From contig JAPFFF010000055.1 of the NCBI GenBank assembly GCA_039105265.1, positions 186,001 through 250,000 on the forward strand: 64,000 nucleotides of DNA, read 5' to 3'. The position numbers and the translations under genes were made by a program. This document shows, one piece after another, positions 59,507 through 64,000 of the stretch. The stretch's first letter is position 1, and every line of letters starts with the position of its first letter. This DNA is from Tritrichomonas musculus. Its lineage: Eukaryota > Parabasalia > Tritrichomonadida > Tritrichomonadidae. Under the pieces are notes generated by a model that did not search any database, was not told where the DNA came from, and worked only from the letters and a program-made list of their open reading frames with translations.

Positions 59507-61156
59507 ATGACAGAGCCAATGAACCGAGATGAAGAATCCGTATTAAGTGAATTAGATTTCCACACTAAGAGAGAGATTGTACTTAAGGATATTAGTACAC
59601 GCTCGATAACAATTCCATTAAAGTATGTACAACGAGCTAATGCCAAACCAGAAACAATGTTGTATAATCTTACTAAGAGCCTTAACTGGAATGATATATC
59701 CGATATAGACTATACAGCAGGAGCTAGTAACAGACATGAACTTAAGCCATTAAGCGATAGATTCTGTGATAACATTATACTATACTATAAGGTTCCACTT
59801 TGCGAGCAGAGTCCGACAAGTCGGATTGGTAATAACGCCAACAAGATGGAGCATTTATCGAAATTCCTGGCAGAATATACAGCTAAGATTAAACGAATAC
59901 TAATTGCTCACAATATTAATGTTACCAAGCGAAATATAAAGCCAACTTACAGTAGTAAGGAATGTGAGTACTATAAGCAATACATTAAGGTTGCATTACC
60001 AACAATTCCAATAACAGATATATTCGCATTAATTACTAGTGAAGATGCTATTAAATCCTTTAACAATGAAGGTATCTATATTAATGATATCGATTTTACA
60101 CAAGACTTTGCTGGAGTTATTAATAAGACAGAGGTAATGCAATACTTAATAGAGAATAAGAATTATGTGATGGAGGGATACAACGACACTGGAGATTACA
60201 TAATAATGGATAACGACAAATTGGTTGGTAAGAACTGTCTAACCTTCATCCATAATACAGAACATGGCAGAGTTCGATATAAGTTTTACAATAAATTCGT
60301 ACAGTCTATTGAGTCTCCAAGTGTTCGAGGTAAGATAGGGTCTCATATAGCAGATTGGTTGTATAACCCAGATGAGCAATTAAGGAATAGCATTAGCAAT
60401 AGCTTAGATACAGGTTTGTTACGACTAGAGATAACATTCTATATAAACAACAATGTGGTTAATGAGGAATACATCCACAGCCATCTTAATTACCTCACAG
60501 AGCTGTTACCACCAGATTTAATCTATTACAATCCCATTAATAAACAATGGAGATCTATACTAAACAAGTTAGAATACAATTTACTCGTAGTAGATCTCAA
60601 CAATAAGATAGCACTGTTCTCATACTTCATTAACAATGTTACTAGTAAAGTTAATGGATTCTATTTATATAACATTACCGACAACTATATAAACAATGTA
60701 CTTAAGCTATTTAGCTTTAATATCCCAGTACTAGTAGTTATATGTGAGAGAGACAACGAAGAATTAACGATAAGGGCGCATTGTTATGATAAGGTTCTTG
60801 TACCCAATATTACTAAACGATTCGTATTAGATGAGCTAGTAACTTACTTAGTGAATGGATCGAAGCGCTTTACTCCATTATACAAATTAGATGGGCTTAA
60901 TACGAATAATCTCCAAGACAGTTCGATCGCCAAATTTAGAGTAATTAGTTCCAAGAATATATCGACGATTAAGACAGAGAACATACCAATTAAGTTTATC
61001 GATTCCACTATCTATTTTATTATGGATGAAATGAGAAATTCTCTAGAACAACAATATTTAAAAGAAATCGCCGCAGAGAAATTATTTATGCATAATTACG
61101 ATGATACAATTAAGTCTGTTAAAGCAGATAACAATAAGGTAGATGCTGTTGTATAA
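59507..61156 (+). CDS. Putative replication initiator (Rep_trans/gpII-like)
   Basis: The 549-residue protein carries three motifs in the order seen in rolling-circle initiators of the Rep_trans / filamentous-phage gene II type: an RxD-like strand NDIDFTQDFAG (about residue 195), a RVRYKFYNKFVQSIE segment (about 256) matching the YdK motif, and GLLRLEITFY (about 303) matching RvEvr. No classical HUH motif is visible, which also holds for Rep_trans proteins. Such proteins nick an origin strand through a tyrosine. Two short accessory genes and an iterated repeat array with hairpins lie nearby, as expected for an initiator with its origin. The assignment is from motif order only. Confidence 0.5.
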   Translation: MTEPMNRDEESVLSELDFHTKREIVLKDISTRSITIPLKYVQRANAKPETMLYNLTKSLNWNDISDIDYTAGASNRHELKPLSDRFCDNIILYYKVPLCEQSPTSRIGNNANKMEHLSKFLAEYTAKIKRILIAHNINVTKRNIKPTYSSKECEYYKQYIKVALPTIPITDIFALITSEDAIKSFNNEGIYINDIDFTQDFAGVINKTEVMQYLIENKNYVMEGYNDTGDYIIMDNDKLVGKNCLTFIHNTEHGRVRYKFYNKFVQSIESPSVRGKIGSHIADWLYNPDEQLRNSISNSLDTGLLRLEITFYINNNVVNEEYIHSHLNYLTELLPPDLIYYNPINKQWRSILNKLEYNLLVVDLNNKIALFSYFINNVTSKVNGFYLYNITDNYINNVLKLFSFNIPVLVVICERDNEELTIRAHCYDKVLVPNITKRFVLDELVTYLVNGSKRFTPLYKLDGLNTNNLQDSSIAKFRVISSKNISTIKTENIPIKFIDSTIYFIMDEMRNSLEQQYLKEIAAEKLFMHNYDDTIKSVKADNNKVDAVV

Positions 61157-61216
61157 GATATTAACAAGAATGCTAATGACCTACAGATAGAGGTACAAGA
61201 GTCTAAACAATTACGA

Positions 61217-62020
61217 ATGCATTTATGTAATTACCTAGTGACAGAGTTAATGAAGCCAAAGACTTATTATAAGAGATTGTTAGATATGGATGACAACATT
61301 AAGATGTATGTGTATGGATTTCGAGATATTAGCACCAAATGTCGAACTAGATATCTATTAGCATTAAGTCCAGATAATAAGTTAACAACAACGACTCCAT
61401 TACAATTGTATCCGGCAGATCGAGAACTTAAAGACTTCATCTATAATCGCGGGGGTATGGATCGAGATACTTCGTTATATGAAGAGTGGTATAAATTAGA
61501 TGAGACCAATAAGATATGTGGTAGAGACACAGGTAAGTGGTGTTTCATTATCGAGAAACATGGTACTGCTTATAAGAAATGCAAGAATCTACAGCCAGTA
61601 ATAGATATAGTCGATGTATTCGATAGTTTTAGAAATGAAAACAGATCCGATGATGAAATATATGAGACATCTCATGTAGATGTTGAGGGTAGTGTTTCGA
61701 ATTGGAAATCTGTTACGAACGAGTACTTTAAACGCAAGTACATTAGCAGTAATAAGTTACCTAAAATAGATGAGATAGTTAAAGAGGGTGATATAGTCGA
61801 GGTACTAGACTGTTATGGATGGAAATGTACTAACTTGCTTAAATGCAGAATTAATCCAAGTAGTGAGCTTCGTGAAACAAATAATGAGGTCGTAGAGTGT
61901 AAATCGAATAAGTGGATGGATGATATATTAACAGATCGAGGGAGTGTGTTTAAAGTTGTTGTTGGGATCGCTAAACGACATCCTGTTGCTAAGAGAAAAT
62001 TAGTCTCATTTGTATTATAG
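61217..62020 (+). CDS. Hypothetical protein adjoining the Rep-like gene
   Basis: The 267-codon frame lies 60 bases after the Rep-like frame on the same strand. It is charged and contains KMYVYGFRDISTKCRTRYLL and a C-terminal part with DIVEVLDCYGWKC. No family is recognised. Given its position it probably belongs to the same element and may contribute to the same function. Confidence 0.45.
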   Translation: MHLCNYLVTELMKPKTYYKRLLDMDDNIKMYVYGFRDISTKCRTRYLLALSPDNKLTTTTPLQLYPADRELKDFIYNRGGMDRDTSLYEEWYKLDETNKICGRDTGKWCFIIEKHGTAYKKCKNLQPVIDIVDVFDSFRNENRSDDEIYETSHVDVEGSVSNWKSVTNEYFKRKYISSNKLPKIDEIVKEGDIVEVLDCYGWKCTNLLKCRINPSSELRETNNEVVECKSNKWMDDILTDRGSVFKVVVGIAKRHPVAKRKLVSFVL

Positions 62021-62539
62021 GTAATATAGTACTATTTTTGGTTTTGTTAACGAACTTAATAAAGACACACCAGGACCAAAAATAATATCTGCGGAGCAAA
62101 AACCAACTGTCTTGGTGGATGCGTCATGCATTCGATATAAGAGATAAACATACTAACCCGGGATCGTACATCCAATCCCTTATAAAGAGAAACAATTGCA
62201 TCCACTAGGCTGGGGAAATGACTCGAAGCCATTTCATTACAAGGATTGCATCTGCCGGCAAATGCATCTGTGTAATCTATACCACAAGCAATAGCTTACC
62301 ACATAGGTGTTAATTCGCTATGGGCTCTATCACAAATATAATACAAATTTACACAGAAAATAGGTATGGCAGCGAATCGAACTCATGCCTGCAGCCGAAG
62401 CCCGGAGACATGCTTCATGATCCAACAACTATACCAGTTAGCGCTAACATTTATTAGGTTCGGATTACATATTTAATACATGCATTGTGAATATAGTATT
62501 GTTTTTGTGCGAGAAATGTGTTAGTTTAATTTCGGAGAA
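62021..62539. other. Non-coding stretch with tRNA-like signature
   Basis: About 520 bases without a supported frame, less AT-rich than host intergenic DNA. It holds a minus-strand A-box/B-box/T-run arrangement (62357-62446) and a GCTTCGGC-centred hairpin within it. Confidence 0.4.
62357..62446 (-). ncRNA. tRNA-like Pol III signature in the Rep-like block
   Basis: On the minus strand, an A-box-like TAGCGCTAACTGG (62434-62446) and a B box GAGTTCGATTC (62374-62384) about 50 bases downstream, then TTTT (62357-62360), follow the layout of a tRNA gene with a long variable arm. Between them CATGTCT and AGGCATG form a stem around a TTCG loop. The T stem does not pair, so this is not a normal tRNA. 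Confidence 0.3.
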
Positions 62540-62881
62540 ATGAGTAAGAACAAGAACACAGCATTTGCAAAGCAAACTCCATACAATGGACAAATTGGCT
62601 TAGATGAATTGTACACTACAGCCGACTTAGCAGTACTTAAGAGAGCTATCACCGAGTTAACCAACAAACAAGACTATAAGACACTTAACACTCTGTTCCG
62701 CCGCAATCCTAATGCCAGCAAGTTCGACACCAGAACACTTAACGAAGATGTTCCTCAGCAATATAAACGATTTACTAAGCGAAATGGTAAGCTATGCAAT
62801 GTAGCTAGAACAGTTCCACGCAAATCCGAACAAAGCAGAGGCAATCCAAATAACGTATCAAGAATTCGATCTAAAAATTAA
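62540..62881 (+). CDS. Small basic protein of unknown function
   Basis: A 113-residue lysine/arginine/asparagine-rich protein with a central LTNKQDYKTLNTLFRRNP helix and a basic, disordered C-terminus (TVPRKSEQSRGN). It could bind nucleic acid by composition. It is the last gene before the repeat array of the Rep-like block and probably belongs to the same element. Confidence 0.45.
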   Translation: MSKNKNTAFAKQTPYNGQIGLDELYTTADLAVLKRAITELTNKQDYKTLNTLFRRNPNASKFDTRTLNEDVPQQYKRFTKRNGKLCNVARTVPRKSEQSRGNPNNVSRIRSKN

Positions 62882-63520
62882 TTAGTGAATGGTAGAATTC
62901 TACCACTCATGTTTTGAGCTCCGAAATGCTTAAGTGCAATTTGGCACTCTAGTGATTTCATGATGAAAACCTTATATTTTTGACTGTTTTGAGCTCCGAA
63001 ATGGGTACCTCGGATTTCCGTGGTTAGAGAAATCTATATGAAAACCTTATATTTTTCGACTGTTTAGAGCATGTTATGATACAGCTATGTATTGACAACT
63101 CGAATGAGAACTCTATCGAATACATCCATCGATTACATCCATCGATTACATCCATCGATTCGCTTACGCGAACTTGGCAAAGCCAACGACTCGAATGAGA
63201 ACTCTATCGAAGACTCGAATGAGAACTTAGTTATTAACTCGAATGATAACTTAGTTGTAGAACACATCGACGACTTAGTTGTATAACTCGAATGATAACA
63301 TGATCGATATCTCGAATGAGAACTTAGTTGTATAACTCGAATGAGAACTTGGTTGTAGAACATGTATTTTTGGGAAAAATTAGTCCAAAAACAGATCTCA
63401 GGTTAAGAGGTTAGATCTAACTCGATTCGTACCCGAGTAACTAACCTTATCGATTTCTATGTGAAAACATATATATTTCGACTGTTTAGAGCATGATATT
63501 GTATAACTATGTATCGATGG
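62882..63520. repeat. Iterated direct repeats of a putative origin/terminus region
   Basis: TTTTGAGCTCCGAAATG (twice, 62912 and 62986) and a GAAAACCTTATATTTTT...GACTGTTT unit (near 62955, 63033 and, diverged, 63463) recur. A 13-base ATTACATCCATCG unit is repeated in tandem at about 63119-63160. Units containing ACTCGAATGAGAACT are scattered from 63098 on. Confidence 0.65.
63159..63186. repeat. Twin hairpin, copy 1
   Basis: TTCGC-TTAC-GCGAA followed by TTGGC-AAA-GCCAA forms two adjacent perfect 5-bp stems separated by one base. The same pair recurs at 63669-63696. Confidence 0.7.
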
Positions 63521-63668
63521 GTCTCATGAATGATAACTTGGTTGTATGACATATCGTTAACTTGTTTGTTAACTCGAATGAGAACATGATCGACGACTCG
63601 GAGACTAACTCGACTGTATAACTCGAATATGAACTCTATCGATTACATACATCGGAGACTAACATCGA

Positions 63669-63696
63669 TTCGCTTACGCGAACTTGGCAAAGCCAA
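63669..63696. repeat. Twin hairpin, copy 2
   Basis: It is identical to the copy at 63159-63186 and again follows CATCGA. Flanking sequence differs apart from the shared CGACT after it. Confidence 0.7.
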
Positions 63697-63716
63697 CGAC
63701 TAGATCGAATACATAC

Positions 63717-64000
63717 ATCGACGACTCGAATGAGAACTTGGTTATTAACTCGAATGAGAACTTAGTTGTAGAACACATCGTTAACTCGAATGAGAACTTG
63801 GTTATTAACTCGAATGAGAACTTAGTTGTATAACACATCGACGAATTGGTTATTAACTCGAATGAGAACTTAGTTGTATAACACATCGACGAATTGGTTA
63901 TTAACTCGAATGAGAACTTAGTTGTATAACACATCGACGAATTGGTTATTAACTCGAATGAGAACTTAGTTGTATAACACATCGACGAATTGGTTATTAA
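63717..64000. repeat. 48-bp tandem repeat array running off the window
   Basis: Units of 48 bp, each containing GGTTATTAACTCGAATGAGA, ACTTAGTTGTATAACACATC and GACGAATT, are repeated about five to six times and continue past the right end of the window. The last units are almost identical. A minus-strand open frame over the array (repeating 16 residues, MCYTTKFSFELITNSS) is probably a by-product of unit length divisible by three. Confidence 0.85.

Larger units (their letters stand above)
58604..64000 (+). mobile_element. Putative Rep-encoding integrated element (right end beyond window)
   Basis: The block differs from the surroundings in codon use and base composition, having far fewer A/T homopolymers and abundant CTA/TTA/AGC/GAG motifs. 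It carries same-strand genes: an acidic 100-residue protein, a Rep-like protein, an adjoining 267-codon frame and a basic 113-residue protein. These are followed by more than 1 kb of iterated short repeats with twin hairpins. A strong hairpin at 58627-58669 marks its left side. The kind of element (plasmid-, transposon- or virus-derived) is unresolved and no capsid gene is recognised. It looks old or decayed in part. Confidence 0.55.

Noticed and set aside
63674-63982. Minus-strand 102-codon frame of 16-residue repeats
   Set aside because: It is a by-product of a 48-bp tandem array whose unit length is divisible by three.
1-64000. CRISPR arrays, bacterial operons or rRNA genes
   Set aside because: No spaced identical repeats of CRISPR type, no Shine-Dalgarno-led operons and no rRNA-like stretches were seen; the window is eukaryotic throughout.

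Overview
The window reads as nuclear DNA of a parabasalid flagellate, most likely a Tritrichomonas-type trichomonad. The evidence is the very AT-rich intergenic DNA, apparently intronless genes, and TCA-type initiator motifs just upstream of several start codons. The gene families also fit: DUF3447 ankyrin proteins, BspA-like LRR_5 proteins, a giant cysteine-repeat surface protein, a multipass cyclase-like protein, and Polinton (Maverick) elements. Species assignment is inference.

Layout. At 0.1-7.2 kb are a lung-7TM/GOST-type receptor, IFT122 (minus strand) and, divergent from it, a coiled-coil protein with a DUF4795-like tail. A decayed ubiquitin-like gene (8.0-8.4 kb) and a foldback MITE follow. 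At 8.9-21 kb lies a nested mobile-element block. A young-looking 7.15 kb Polinton (10100-17255, by-eye identical 308 bp inverted termini, four genes) sits inside older, broken Polinton remnants, which are themselves arranged in inverted halves around a further 0.88 kb terminal-repeat element. At 21.5-36.4 kb are a tRNA-Val-like relic, a CAMK-like kinase, a 1386-residue ankyrin plus LRR_5 protein, a PPP phosphatase, a C2HC zinc-finger protein, an ankyrin protein and a kinase fragment. At 37-55 kb are a 2576-residue cysteine-repeat membrane protein, an LCAT-like acyltransferase, a tandem pseudokinase-kinase and a large membrane protein with a degenerate cyclase-like tail. At 55.8-58.6 kb is a striking chimera: VIT/vWA domain, then ubiquitin, then a histone H3 N-tail-like segment, then a vWA C-terminal region and LRR_5 repeats, with one in-frame TGA at the ubiquitin/H3 junction. 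From 58.6 kb to the end is a compositionally different block with a putative rolling-circle Rep-like protein, small accessory proteins and an origin-like array of hairpins and tandem repeats.

Themes. Three genes point to the flagellum (IFT122, DUF4795-like coiled coil, C2HC finger protein). Several point to surface and signalling functions (7TM receptor, cysteine-repeat protein, cyclase-like protein, kinases, phosphatase). The two most unusual features are the vWA-ubiquitin-H3-LRR chimera and the Rep-like element with its repeat array. All family assignments were made by eye from motifs; no searches were run.
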